From: Plectonema cf. radiosum LEGE 06105
GTDB taxonomy: Bacteria > Cyanobacteriota > Cyanobacteriia > Cyanobacteriales > Nostocaceae
Direction: 5' to 3'
Assembly: GCF_015207665.1 (NCBI RefSeq)
Contig: NZ_JADEWL010000055.1
Span: forward strand, 1 to 41,588
Length of the DNA: 41,588 nt
Shown here: positions 1-8,227 of the stretch, piece after piece
How the letters are laid out: each line of letters starts with the position of its first letter
Position numbering within the stretch: the stretch's first letter is position 1
Position numbers and translations under genes: made by a program
The notes under the pieces: model-generated
Database searches by the model: none
Told to the model about the DNA's origin: nothing
The model's input: the letters and a program-made list of their open reading frames with translations, nothing else

Positions 1-1416
1 TTGTCCCCCCATCCCCCCACCCCATCTCTACTAGCTCAGCAAACTTCGGTAGACGAACTATCAGATGTCAAACCGACGGATTGGGCTTATCAAGCTTTAA
101 AATCATTAATAGAAAGATATGGCGTAATTACTGGTTTACCTGATGGAACTTTTAAAGGTGAACGCGCTTTAACTCGTGATGAATTCGCTGCTGGTTTAGC
201 TGCTACTTTGTATAAGGTAGAAGAAACTATTGCTACAACAATTACTAGTAAATATATTGAGCAAGATAGAATAACTTTACGACGGTTGCAAAAAGAATTT
301 GGTGAAGCTTTACAGGATCTACGAACGCGCTTAGATGATATAGAGTCTCGTTCTTCGCAGTTACAAGCAAATCAATTTTCTACTACTACTAAGTTACAAG
401 GACAGCAAATTGTCGCTGTGACGGATGGTAGAAATGCTAATTTTAGTGCGGTGTCTCGGACTCGATTAACTTTTTCCACTAGCTTTAGTCAAAAAGATTT
501 ACTGGTTACTCAGTTGGAATCCGGGAATAACGGTGGTGATGCTGTTGGTTTAGCTCAAAAGGAAGATTTGAATTTATTGGGAAGTAATGGTACTTTTGCT
601 AATGCTGGAGGGCTTGATTTTACTGATGTTGAAGATGATGTCAAACTCAGACGTTTATACTATACTTTACGTCCTTCCACGGATTTAGCGGTGACGGTGG
701 GAACGAAAATGTCCCCGCGAGATTTTATCGACAATAATCGCTATGCAAATAATGAAGCGGCTGATTTTAGTTCGGGAATTTTCCTGAATAATCCTTTAAT
801 CGTTCAAAATAGAATTGATAGGAATGGTGGTGCTGGTGCTGCTGTTGTCTGGAAACCTCAAAATAGTCAACTAACTTTTCGTTCGCTTTATATTGCTGGG
901 GATGCAGACTCAAGCTCTGATGACGACGGTTTTTTCGGCGACCCACACCAAGCCAGTGCTGAGCTAGAATATATTTTGAGCAATAAACTTACTGTAAAAC
1001 TGCAATATACAAACGCCGAAATTGATGATACTGATATTAACGCTTACGGATTAAACGCCGAATACGCACTTAATCGCAATACAGGAATTTTTGGCCGTTT
1101 GGGAATCGGGAATTATCAAGGATTTAATCCCGCAACTGGTCAAGATTTAGATTTAAACCCTGTTAGCTGGACTCTTGGGGTTGGTTTGCGTAACATTGGG
1201 ATTCCCGGTACCATTGCAGGTGTAGCAATCGGTCAGCCGTTTGTTAGTGATGGTTTAGGAAATGCAACTCAAACTAATTTTGAAACATTTTATAATCTAC
1301 AACTCAGCGATAATATTAGCGTTACTCCGATTATTTCTTTGGTAATTAACCCCGACAACGACAGCAACCAAGGTACTATTTGGCAAACTACGTTCAGGAC
1401 GGTGTTTTCATTTTAG
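1..1416 (+). CDS. SLH-domain/OprB-type outer-membrane porin (iron uptake porin family), 5' truncated
   Basis: An outer-membrane porin of the cyanobacterial SLH plus OprB type, which lets small solutes or iron cross the outer membrane and ties the barrel to peptidoglycan. The visible 471 residues begin with an SLH domain at about 15-75 (LSDVKPTDWAYQAL, then a TGLPDGTFKGERALTRDEF stretch). A short coiled coil follows at about 80-125 and then a beta-barrel rich in alternating polar and hydrophobic residues, ending in phenylalanine as outer-membrane barrels usually do. No signal peptide is seen and the frame is open to base 1, so the true start is almost certainly upstream of the window and the first TTG is not a reliable start. 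Family members are usually somewhat longer and do carry a signal peptide. The name 'iron uptake porin' comes from family knowledge; substrate specificity cannot be read from the sequence. Confidence 0.85.
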   Translation: MSPHPPTPSLLAQQTSVDELSDVKPTDWAYQALKSLIERYGVITGLPDGTFKGERALTRDEFAAGLAATLYKVEETIATTITSKYIEQDRITLRRLQKEFGEALQDLRTRLDDIESRSSQLQANQFSTTTKLQGQQIVAVTDGRNANFSAVSRTRLTFSTSFSQKDLLVTQLESGNNGGDAVGLAQKEDLNLLGSNGTFANAGGLDFTDVEDDVKLRRLYYTLRPSTDLAVTVGTKMSPRDFIDNNRYANNEAADFSSGIFLNNPLIVQNRIDRNGGAGAAVVWKPQNSQLTFRSLYIAGDADSSSDDDGFFGDPHQASAELEYILSNKLTVKLQYTNAEIDDTDINAYGLNAEYALNRNTGIFGRLGIGNYQGFNPATGQDLDLNPVSWTLGVGLRNIGIPGTIAGVAIGQPFVSDGLGNATQTNFETFYNLQLSDNISVTPIISLVINPDNDSNQGTIWQTTFRTVFSF

Positions 1417-1430
1417 ATTAGTAGTAGGAA

Positions 1431-1510
1431 TCGATGGTGGTTAGTCGATGGTGGTTAGTGGAAAATAACAACTGTCAACTGTCAACTGTCAACTGTCCAC
1501 TGTCAACTGT
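1431..1510. repeat. Heptad-based tandem repeats (STRR type) between porin and clpB
   Basis: Two tandem arrays lie side by side. The 14-base unit TCGATGGTGGTTAG occurs twice at 1431-1458. The heptamer CAACTGT (one copy reads CCACTGT) occurs six times at 1469-1510. Short tandemly repeated repetitive (STRR) heptamers of this kind are typical of filamentous cyanobacteria. No gene is seen in this gap. Confidence 0.85.
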
Positions 1511-1619
1511 CAAATTGCAGCCGTAGATACACGCGGATAGTGTTTAATAATGCTTGGATATTTATTTAAGACAAACTTTTAATTTACAATTCCCCAGTCT
1601 AAAATCTAAAATTATTAAT

Positions 1620-4286
1620 ATGCAACCTACAGATCCAGATAAATTTACTGATAAAGCCTGGGAAGCAATTGTGAAATCTCAGGATATTGTCCGTGCTTAC
1701 CAACAACAGCAGTTAGATGTAGAACATTTAATGCTGGCTCTTTTTCAACAAGATAATGGGTTGGCTTCTCGGCTTCTCGGTCGTGCTGGGGTGGAAGTTG
1801 AGCGATTACAACAACAGTTGGAAGATTTTGCCCGTCGTCAACCAAAAATGGGTAGAAGTGACCAACTATACCTAGGTAAAGGTCTTGACCGAATGCTTGA
1901 TGGTGCTGAAGATGCCAGGCAAAGGATGAATGATTCCTACATTAGTATCGAACATCTAATGCTAGCTTTTGCTGAAGAGGAACGTATTGGCAAGAAAATA
2001 TTTAGAAGTTTAAACGCTACGACTGCCGATTTAGAAGCTGCGATTAAAAATGTACGGGGTAGTCAGAAGGTAACTGACCAAAATCCTGAATCTCGTTATG
2101 AAGCTTTAGAAAAATTTGGTAGAGATTTAACTGAACAAGCAAAAGCAGGTAAACTTGACCCGGTGATTGGACGAGATGAAGAAATTCGCCGCGTGATTCA
2201 GGTGTTGTCTCGTCGCAGTAAAAATAATCCCGTTTTAATCGGTGAACCTGGGGTGGGAAAAACGGCGATCGCCGAAGCGTTGGCTCAGCGAATTATTAAT
2301 GGTGATGTTCCCGAATCGTTGAAAAATCGGCAAATCATCGGTTTGGATATGGGTAGTTTGATTGCTGGAGCAAAGTATCGGGGTGAGTTTGAAGATCGAT
2401 TAAAAGCTGTTCTCCGGGAAGTTACGGAATCTGGTGGTCAAATAGTTTTATTTATTGATGAGTTACATACCGTGGTTGGTGCGGGTTCAGGACAGCAAGG
2501 TTCGATGGATGCTGGTAATTTACTTAAACCGATGTTAGCGCGGGGTGAATTGCGCTGTATTGGTGCCACAACTTTGGATGAATACCGAAAGTATATTGAA
2601 AAAGATCCGGCTTTAGAACGGCGTTTTCAACAGGTGCTGGTTACTCAACCCAGTGTAGAAAATACGATTTCGATTTTGCGGGGACTTAAAGAACGTTATG
2701 AAGTACATCACAACGTCAAAATTTCCGATTCTGCCTTAGTCGCTGCCGCTACACTGTCAGCGCGTTACATTGCCGACCGTTTTTTACCAGATAAAGCCAT
2801 TGATTTAGTAGATGAAGCCGCAGCGCAGTTGAAAATGGAAATTACTTCCAAACCTGCGGAATTGGAAAGTATAGAGCGGCGTTTAATGCAGTTAGAAATG
2901 GAAAAGTTGTCCTTAGCAGGAGAGGAAAAAACCACATTTCAGACTCAAGAACGTTTGCAACGCATTGAGCAAGAAATTGACCTTTTGACCGAAAAGCAAG
3001 AAGAATTCAGCGCTCAATGGCAAGGTGAAAAGCAGGTATTAGAAGATATCAGTGCTTTGAAACAAGAAGAAGAAAAATTAAGAGTCCAAATTGAACAAGC
3101 CGAACGTGCTTACGACCTTAACACGGCAGCACAATTAAAATATGGAAAATTGGAAGGAGTGCAGCGCGATCGCGAAGTTAAGGAAGCGCAACTTTTAGAA
3201 ATTCAAAGTAAAGGCGTAAGTTTATTAAGAGAGCAGGTTACGGAAGCTGACATCGCCGAAATTGTGGCTAAATGGACGGGAATTCCTGTAAATAGCCTTT
3301 TAGAGTCAGAAAGACAAAAATTATTGCAGTTAGAACAACACCTCCACCAAAGAGTTATTGGACAAGATGAAGCAGTAGTCGCCGTCGCTGCGGCAATTCG
3401 TCGCGCTCGTGCGGGAATGAAAGACCCCCAACGTCCCATCGGTTCGTTTTTATTCATGGGACCTACGGGGGTCGGGAAGACAGAATTAGCGCGGGCTTTA
3501 GCAAAATTCATGTTTGATTCCGAAGACGCTATGGTGCGCTTGGATATGTCGGAATACATGGAAAAACATTCTGTATCCCGCTTAGTAGGAGCGCCACCCG
3601 GATATGTTGGTTTTGAAGAAGGTGGTCAACTTTCCGAAGCAGTGCGTCGTCGTCCTTATTCGGTGATACTGTTGGACGAAGTTGAAAAAGCTCATCCAGA
3701 TGTGTTTAATATATTACTACAAGTTTTAGATGACGGTAGAATTACGGATTCCCAAGGAAGATTAGTAGACTTTCGTAATAGCGTCATTGTGATGACAAGT
3801 AATATTGGTAGCGAACATATTTTAGATATATCCGGTGATGATTCCCAATATGAAAAAATGCGGAACCGAGTCATGGAAGCCCTACGAAAACACTTCCGTC
3901 CCGAATTCGTCAACCGCATCGACGACTTAATTATTTTCCATGCTTTAGGTAAAAAACAAATGGGAGATATTGCTCGCATACAATTAAAACGAGTCGAAAA
4001 GCTACTAGCAGAGCAAAAAATTGCCGTCGAAATTACTCCCGCAGCTTGCGATCGATTAGTAGAAATCGGTTATGACCCAGTATACGGCGCTCGTCCCATT
4101 AAAAGAGCAATTCAGCGAGAAATCGAAAACCCCCTTGCTACCAAAATCTTAGAAAACACCTTCGTTCCCGGCGATACAATTATAATTGACAAAGGTAAAA
4201 CTGGCTTAACCTTCAGGAAAAAAACCATTGTGAAAGTATCCCCACCTGTAACTACCGTACAATTAGTAGAGTCAGCAGAAGGATAA
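1620..4286 (+). CDS. clpB: ClpB disaggregase (AAA+ chaperone, ClpB2-like N-terminus)
   Basis: ATP-driven hexameric disaggregase that works with DnaK/DnaJ/GrpE to pull proteins out of aggregates in the cytoplasm. The 888-residue protein has the full layout: Clp N-domain (about 1-145), first AAA+ module with Walker A GEPGVGKT (about 208-215) and Walker [10 protein letters not shown], a coiled-coil middle domain (about 390-520), and second AAA+ module with Walker A GPTGVGKT and Walker [15 protein letters not shown]. There is no ClpP-binding loop signature. The frame extends 22 codons upstream to a TTG, but ATG at 1620 ([17 protein letters not shown]) matches the conserved family start and is preferred. 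Cyanobacteria usually carry two ClpB paralogues; from memory the N-terminus resembles ClpB2 more than the heat-shock ClpB1, which is unverified. No CIRCE operator was seen upstream. Confidence 0.95.
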   Translation: MQPTDPDKFTDKAWEAIVKSQDIVRAYQQQQLDVEHLMLALFQQDNGLASRLLGRAGVEVERLQQQLEDFARRQPKMGRSDQLYLGKGLDRMLDGAEDARQRMNDSYISIEHLMLAFAEEERIGKKIFRSLNATTADLEAAIKNVRGSQKVTDQNPESRYEALEKFGRDLTEQAKAGKLDPVIGRDEEIRRVIQVLSRRSKNNPVLIGEPGVGKTAIAEALAQRIINGDVPESLKNRQIIGLDMGSLIAGAKYRGEFEDRLKAVLREVTESGGQIVLFIDELHTVVGAGSGQQGSMDAGNLLKPMLARGELRCIGATTLDEYRKYIEKDPALERRFQQVLVTQPSVENTISILRGLKERYEVHHNVKISDSALVAAATLSARYIADRFLPDKAIDLVDEAAAQLKMEITSKPAELESIERRLMQLEMEKLSLAGEEKTTFQTQERLQRIEQEIDLLTEKQEEFSAQWQGEKQVLEDISALKQEEEKLRVQIEQAERAYDLNTAAQLKYGKLEGVQRDREVKEAQLLEIQSKGVSLLREQVTEADIAEIVAKWTGIPVNSLLESERQKLLQLEQHLHQRVIGQDEAVVAVAAAIRRARAGMKDPQRPIGSFLFMGPTGVGKTELARALAKFMFDSEDAMVRLDMSEYMEKHSVSRLVGAPPGYVGFEEGGQLSEAVRRRPYSVILLDEVEKAHPDVFNILLQVLDDGRITDSQGRLVDFRNSVIVMTSNIGSEHILDISGDDSQYEKMRNRVMEALRKHFRPEFVNRIDDLIIFHALGKKQMGDIARIQLKRVEKLLAEQKIAVEITPAACDRLVEIGYDPVYGARPIKRAIQREIENPLATKILENTFVPGDTIIIDKGKTGLTFRKKTIVKVSPPVTTVQLVESAEG

Positions 4287-4311
4287 TCCGAGGCAGAGTC
4301 TCGAAATCCTA

Positions 4312-4336
4312 GTTCCCAGTATCGGTTCCTGGGAAC
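4312..4336 (+). terminator. Hairpin downstream of clpB
   Basis: An 8-bp perfect stem, GTTCCCAG and CTGGGAAC with a 9-nt loop, lies 25 nt after the clpB stop. There is no long T-run, so it may be a 3'-end stabilising hairpin or a weak terminator. Confidence 0.5.
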
Positions 4337-4414
4337 CAGAACTTATAATCTTTGTATAGTTCTTTCCTCTGCGTACTCTAGCTTGAAAAGTTGTTCGTGG
4401 GGGTTTCCCCCAAG

Positions 4415-4478
4415 ATCACACTTTGTGTCGCTGTCGCGACACGCTGCGCGAACGCTGTGCCTCTGCGGTTTTTTTTTT
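4415..4478. repeat. Dispersed palindromic repeat ending in a CCTCTGCGG/T-run element
   Basis: The clpB-hpsE gap (4287-4593) holds no gene. It contains the palindrome TGTCGCGACA, a GCGCGAACGC motif and then GTGCCTCTGCGG followed by a T-run. The last part is the inverted form of the AACCGCAGAGGCGCAGAG element seen at 6786-6822 and 16703-16735, so this is a dispersed genomic repeat. Confidence 0.6.
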
Positions 4479-4593
4479 CAATAATCATAAAGCCAGGAAG
4501 AGAGTAATGTTTCGGCAATCTGATCAAAACTGTGAATTTTTATCTTGAACTGGGAATAATAACCTCAGCAAGTTTAAAAAACCAGTTTTGCAA

Positions 4594-5568
4594 ATGACTA
4601 TAACCGTTAATTTAACCGTTGCTATTCCTACTTACAACGGAGAAAATCGTTTAGCAAAAGTATTAGATAAATTAAAAGAACAAATAAACACAGAACATAT
4701 AAATTGGGAAATTCTTATTATTGATAATAATAGTACTGATGGCACAGCAAAACTTGTTAAAGAATATCAAAAAAATTGGCTACAAGACATTCCTTTAAAA
4801 TATTATTTTGAAGCAGAACAAGGTATATCTTTTGCCAGACAGCGAGCTATAAATGAAGCGAAAGGTGAATTAGTGGGATTTATTGATGATGATAATCCAC
4901 CCTTTGCAAATTGGGTAAGTTCAGCTTATAAATTTGCTCAAGAGCATCCGAAAGCTGGTGCTTTTAGCAGTAGAATTCATGGTATTTTTGAAACAAATCC
5001 GCCGGAAGAACTTAAAGCAATTACTTTCTATTTAGCATTAGTTGATAGAGGTTCAGAACCTTTGATGTACGAGCCTCGAAAAAAAGGACTTCCCCCTGGT
5101 GCGGGATTAGTAGTACGTCGAGATGTTTGGCAAAAATACGTTCCTACTAAATTATTATTAATAGGTAGAACCAAAAAACGTTGGATGCCAACAGGACAAG
5201 ATGCCGAAGCATTATTATATATTTATAAAGCAGGATGGGAAATTTGGTATAATCCCGAAATGGAAATTGAACATATAATTCCATCATCGCGATTAGAAGA
5301 AAAATATCTGATTGGGTTAATGAGAATTATTGGTTTAGGACGCTTTCATTTAAGAATGTTAATGCTTGACTGGTGGCAAAGACCTTTTGCTTTTTGTATT
5401 TATTTAATCAATGATTTTCGGAAAACGGTATTACATTTTATTCGTTATAGAAAAGTGTTAAGTAAAGATACTGTTGCTGCTTGTGAAATGCAGCGGTTGC
5501 TAGCAACTTTAATTAGTCCTTTTTACCTGTGGAGGATGCAAATCGTTAATTTAACGAAAATATACTGA
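4594..5568 (+). CDS. hpsE: Family-2 glycosyltransferase, HpsE-like (hormogonium polysaccharide)
   Basis: A GT-A fold family-2 glycosyltransferase of 325 residues that would transfer an activated sugar during assembly of an extracellular polysaccharide. The N-terminal nucleotide-binding motif is VAIPTYNGE at about 9-17, followed by IDNNSTDGTAKLVKEYQ and a DxD-type metal motif in GFIDDDNPP at about 90-98. EPRKKGLPPGAGLVVRR, the TGQDAEAL motif and the C-terminal ISPFYLWR segment match the HpsE subfamily as I remember it. In Nostoc punctiforme, HpsE belongs to the hps locus needed for hormogonium polysaccharide and gliding. The frame opens at a TTG two codons earlier, but ATG at 4594 fits the family better. 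Two further GT2 genes follow on the same strand, which suggests a small polysaccharide island. The subfamily call rests on recalled sequence similarity. Confidence 0.8.
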   Translation: MTITVNLTVAIPTYNGENRLAKVLDKLKEQINTEHINWEILIIDNNSTDGTAKLVKEYQKNWLQDIPLKYYFEAEQGISFARQRAINEAKGELVGFIDDDNPPFANWVSSAYKFAQEHPKAGAFSSRIHGIFETNPPEELKAITFYLALVDRGSEPLMYEPRKKGLPPGAGLVVRRDVWQKYVPTKLLLIGRTKKRWMPTGQDAEALLYIYKAGWEIWYNPEMEIEHIIPSSRLEEKYLIGLMRIIGLGRFHLRMLMLDWWQRPFAFCIYLINDFRKTVLHFIRYRKVLSKDTVAACEMQRLLATLISPFYLWRMQIVNLTKIY

Positions 5569-5617
5569 GGCTATTTTTAGAAACGCGAGCTTAGCATATC
5601 AATAACCTCACCCCCAT

Positions 5618-5719
5618 CCCCTCTCCTTAATAAAGAGAGGGGTGCCGGAGAAGAATTTGCGCGGTGCCAATTCTGCGATCAACGGAACCTCTTCCCCCTC
5701 TCCTTAATAAAGAGAGGGG
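5618..5719. repeat. Two copies of a CCCCTCTC hairpin repeat
   Basis: The hairpin CCCCTCTC-(CTTAATAAA)-GAGAGGGG followed by TGCCGGAG/TGCCGGAGG occurs at 5618-5642 and again at 5695-5719. Each has an 8-bp perfect stem and an identical 9-nt loop. It is a dispersed palindromic element duplicated in the gap between two glycosyltransferase genes. The second copy sits inside an upstream extension of the next reading frame, which argues against using that extension as coding sequence. Confidence 0.8.
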
Positions 5720-5765
5720 TGCCGGAGGCAGGGTGAGGTTCGATCTATTTATTCAGATAATTGAT

Positions 5766-6755
5766 ATGTCAACCAATCTTATATCTGTAATTATACCAGC
5801 ATATAATGCAGAAAAAACAATTCAAGAAACTATTGAATCTGTTTTAAATCAAACTTTTACTAACTTTGAGTTAATTATTATTAATGCCAATTCTATAGAT
5901 AAAACTCATTCAGTTATTTCTCAATTCAAAGACGAAAGAATCAAACTATTTTCCTATCCCAAAGCCAATGTCGCGGTTAATCGCAATCGCGGCATAAATC
6001 ACACTATAGGTAACTATATAACTTTTTTAGATGCAGATGATTTATGGACAACTGATAAATTAGCAGCACAATATACAGCTTTGCAATCAAATTCTCAAGC
6101 TGGAGTTGCTTATAGTTGGACAAATTGTATAGATGAAGATGGCAAGTTTCTGCGTAAAACATCTCATGTTAATTGGACTGGAGATGTTTATGCAAAATTC
6201 TTACTAGATGACTTTATCGGTAACGGTTCTAATGTAATGATTCGTAGGGAAGTGTTGATGAAAGTTAATGGGTTTGATGAAATTTTAACCAACGCTCAAG
6301 ATACAGATATGTGGTTAAAATTATCAGCAATAACTGATTTTGTTTGTGTACCGAAAGCACAAATTTTATATAGAATTCGACAAGATTCTATGTCATCCAA
6401 TGTTTTAGGATTGGAGAAATCAAATTTAGAAGTTATTCAACGTGCTTTTTCTCGCGAACAAGCGAAACAATATCAACATCTTAAACCTAAAGCAATCGGT
6501 AATCTTTACAAATATCTTTGTTATAAAGTTCTTGCAGCACCGCCAGAAAAAAAACAAGGTAAAGTTGCAGTGAGATTTTTATTAATTGCGATAAAAACAG
6601 ATACAAGTCTTTTAGTTAAACCGATAATTTTCAAAGCTATTTTTAAATTGATTGTAATGATGATTTTACCTTCTAATTGGGCAAATGTGCTGTTTAAGAA
6701 ACTGCCTCGTTTGTCAAATACCAGCACTTTTTTGGGGTATGAAAAAATAAGTTGA
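5766..6755 (+). CDS. Family-2 glycosyltransferase (paralogue of the next gene)
   Basis: A GT2 family glycosyltransferase of 329 residues, probably cytoplasmic or peripheral to the membrane and acting on a surface polysaccharide. The N-terminal VIIPAYNAEKTIQETIESVL and the metal-binding FLDADDLW (about 84-91) are typical. The donor-site motif usually written NDGSxD reads NANSID here, so one acidic residue is missing. A C-terminal hydrophobic stretch (about 290-310) could attach to the membrane. ATG at 5766 (MSTNLISV) is chosen over an open frame back to 5664 because the extension runs through a dispersed repeat. It resembles the gene at 7030 along its length (AYSWTNCIDEDGKF against AYSWTDYIDESSKF), so the two look like tandem duplicates. 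Donor and acceptor cannot be deduced. Confidence 0.85.
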   Translation: MSTNLISVIIPAYNAEKTIQETIESVLNQTFTNFELIIINANSIDKTHSVISQFKDERIKLFSYPKANVAVNRNRGINHTIGNYITFLDADDLWTTDKLAAQYTALQSNSQAGVAYSWTNCIDEDGKFLRKTSHVNWTGDVYAKFLLDDFIGNGSNVMIRREVLMKVNGFDEILTNAQDTDMWLKLSAITDFVCVPKAQILYRIRQDSMSSNVLGLEKSNLEVIQRAFSREQAKQYQHLKPKAIGNLYKYLCYKVLAAPPEKKQGKVAVRFLLIAIKTDTSLLVKPIIFKAIFKLIVMMILPSNWANVLFKKLPRLSNTSTFLGYEKIS

Positions 6756-6785
6756 TATTACTTCTTTTGGGATAAAAGATTACGG

Positions 6786-6822
6786 AAAAAAAAACCGCAG
6801 AGGCGCAGAGTACACAGAGGGA
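6786..6822. repeat. Dispersed AACCGCAGAGGCGCAGAG repeat
   Basis: An A-run followed by AACCGCAGAGGCGCAGAG and ACACAGAGGG. Related copies lie at 16703-16735 and, inverted, at 4457-4478 and 16778-16800. It is an intergenic repeat of unknown function that many filamentous cyanobacteria carry. Confidence 0.7.
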
Positions 6823-6890
6823 AGAGATTTTATAGAGATGAACCGTACTCTACAGAGCGGGAAGGAAGCAGCTACATACCACCTAAATTA

Positions 6891-6931
6891 GTCCACGTTA
6901 GCGTAGCGTGCGCCTTCGCGCATAGGTGGAC
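6891..6931. repeat. Palindromic repeat GTCCAC...GTGGAC
   Basis: An inverted pair GTCCAC/GTGGAC flanks a GCGTAGCGTGCGCCTTCGCGC core. The core vocabulary recurs at 22331-22371, and a GTCCAC/GTGGAC hairpin recurs at 34448-34465, so this belongs to a dispersed palindrome family. Confidence 0.6.
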
Positions 6932-7029
6932 AATGCGGTGTGTTGTCGCGGTTTCAACCGCCGGAAAATATTGATAACGCGAATATAACAATCTTAATTA
7001 TTTATTATAAATTAAAGGAATTTAACAAA

Positions 7030-7932
7030 ATGTCTATATCTGTAATAGTTCCCGTTTTTAACGGAGAAAAAACTGTTGAAGAAACAATAAAATCAATATT
7101 AAATCAAACTTTTAGTAATATCGAAATAATTGTTATTAATGATGGCTCGACTGATAGAACTTTAGAAATTGTGGAAAAGATTTTGGATTCTCGTATTAAA
7201 ATATTTTCCTATCCAAATGGAGGTTTATCAGTGAGTCGTAATCGTGGCATTTCTCAAGCTAAGGGGGAATATATTTCTTTTATCGATGCTGATGATTTAT
7301 GGACTGCGGATAAATTAGAATTACAATGGCAAGCTTTACAATCAAATCCGCAAGCTGCTGTAGCTTATAGTTGGACTGATTATATTGATGAATCGAGTAA
7401 ATTTATTAAGTCGGGTAGAAGAATTAAAGTTAATGGTGATGCTTTTAGTAAACTTTTAGTAACCAACTTTTTAGAAAATGGTTCTAATCCTTTAATTCGT
7501 CAACAAGCTTTAGAAAAAGTTGGTGGGTTTGATGAATCACTTGCCGCAGCAGAAGATAAGGATATGTGGTTGCGTCTTGCAGTTAATTATGATTTTGTTT
7601 GTGTAGAAAAACCGCAAATTCTATATCGAACATCAAATAATTCGATGTCTACTAATCTCAAAAGACAAGAATCTGCATCTTTAAAAGTCATTGAACGTGC
7701 TTTTAGTTATCCCAAAGCCGAAAAATTACAGCATTTGAAAAAACAAAGTCTTTCACATCTTTATCAATATCTGACTTTTAAGGCTGTTGAAGCACCACCA
7801 CAACAGCGTCAAACTCTTACTGCTGTATATTTTTGGTGGAATTGGATCATAAATAATTCTGCTGTGGTGAAAAATAAACGAATCATTACGATCGCAGCTT
7901 TAAAAATTATCTTTCCTCGACTGTTTGATTAG
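7030..7932 (+). CDS. Family-2 glycosyltransferase
   Basis: A GT2 glycosyltransferase of 300 residues with all usual motifs: VIVPVFNGEKTVEETIKSIL at the N-terminus, the intact donor motif VINDGSTDRT (about 36-45), FIDADDLW for metal binding (about 81-88), and a W-rich acceptor-side region with GGFDESLAAAEDKDMWLRL. ATG at 7030 is preceded by AAAGGAA about 10 nt upstream, a reasonable ribosome-binding site. An in-frame TTG back at 6940 is less likely because it enters repeat DNA. It is a close paralogue of the preceding gene and third in a same-strand run with the HpsE-like gene. Together they suggest a polysaccharide glycosylation set, although gaps of 197 and 274 nt leave co-transcription uncertain. 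Confidence 0.88.
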   Translation: MSISVIVPVFNGEKTVEETIKSILNQTFSNIEIIVINDGSTDRTLEIVEKILDSRIKIFSYPNGGLSVSRNRGISQAKGEYISFIDADDLWTADKLELQWQALQSNPQAAVAYSWTDYIDESSKFIKSGRRIKVNGDAFSKLLVTNFLENGSNPLIRQQALEKVGGFDESLAAAEDKDMWLRLAVNYDFVCVEKPQILYRTSNNSMSTNLKRQESASLKVIERAFSYPKAEKLQHLKKQSLSHLYQYLTFKAVEAPPQQRQTLTAVYFWWNWIINNSAVVKNKRIITIAALKIIFPRLFD

Positions 7933-7934
7933 AT

Positions 7935-8170
7935 TCTCGTTAGAACTCGTTGGAAATCGTTGGAACTCGTTGGAAATCGATATACGGGTAGACGTTGCAC
8001 TGCAACGTCTCTACATAATTATCGGGTTATTATTTAGATCATACATGGTAGGGAAATCCGAATCATCTCTATAGGGCAAACAATCCAGCAAATCAAGTGC
8101 AGTTTATCTACTCAAGCATTTAAAATCCAGAATGATAATAACCCCGCTTTGCTTTCCGTTAAAGTGGGGT
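7935..8170. repeat. Gap with decamer repeat, 10-bp palindrome and hairpin
   Basis: Three structured elements lie between the glycosyltransferase and htpG. A 10-bp tandem unit (ACTCGTTGGA/AATCGTTGGA) runs four times at 7935-7974. A palindrome with 10-bp arms AGACGTTGCA and TGCAACGTCT and a single spacer base lies at 7990-8010. A hairpin with arms ACCCCGCTTT and AAAGTGGGGT (one G-U pair) lies at 8141-8170; it sits 57 nt before htpG and could be an upstream terminator or a leader structure. Confidence 0.75.
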
Positions 8171-8227
8171 GTTGGGGTTTATTTCCCAATTAGTGATTAA
8201 AATATTTGTATTTGCTGCGACAAAATT

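Noticed and set aside
1469-1510. Heptamer arrays as CRISPR
   Set aside because: The units are 7 bp without spacers; no cas genes are present.
5664-5765. N-terminal extension of the second glycosyltransferase
   Set aside because: It runs through a dispersed palindromic repeat and has no family similarity; ATG 5766 fits the GT2 start.
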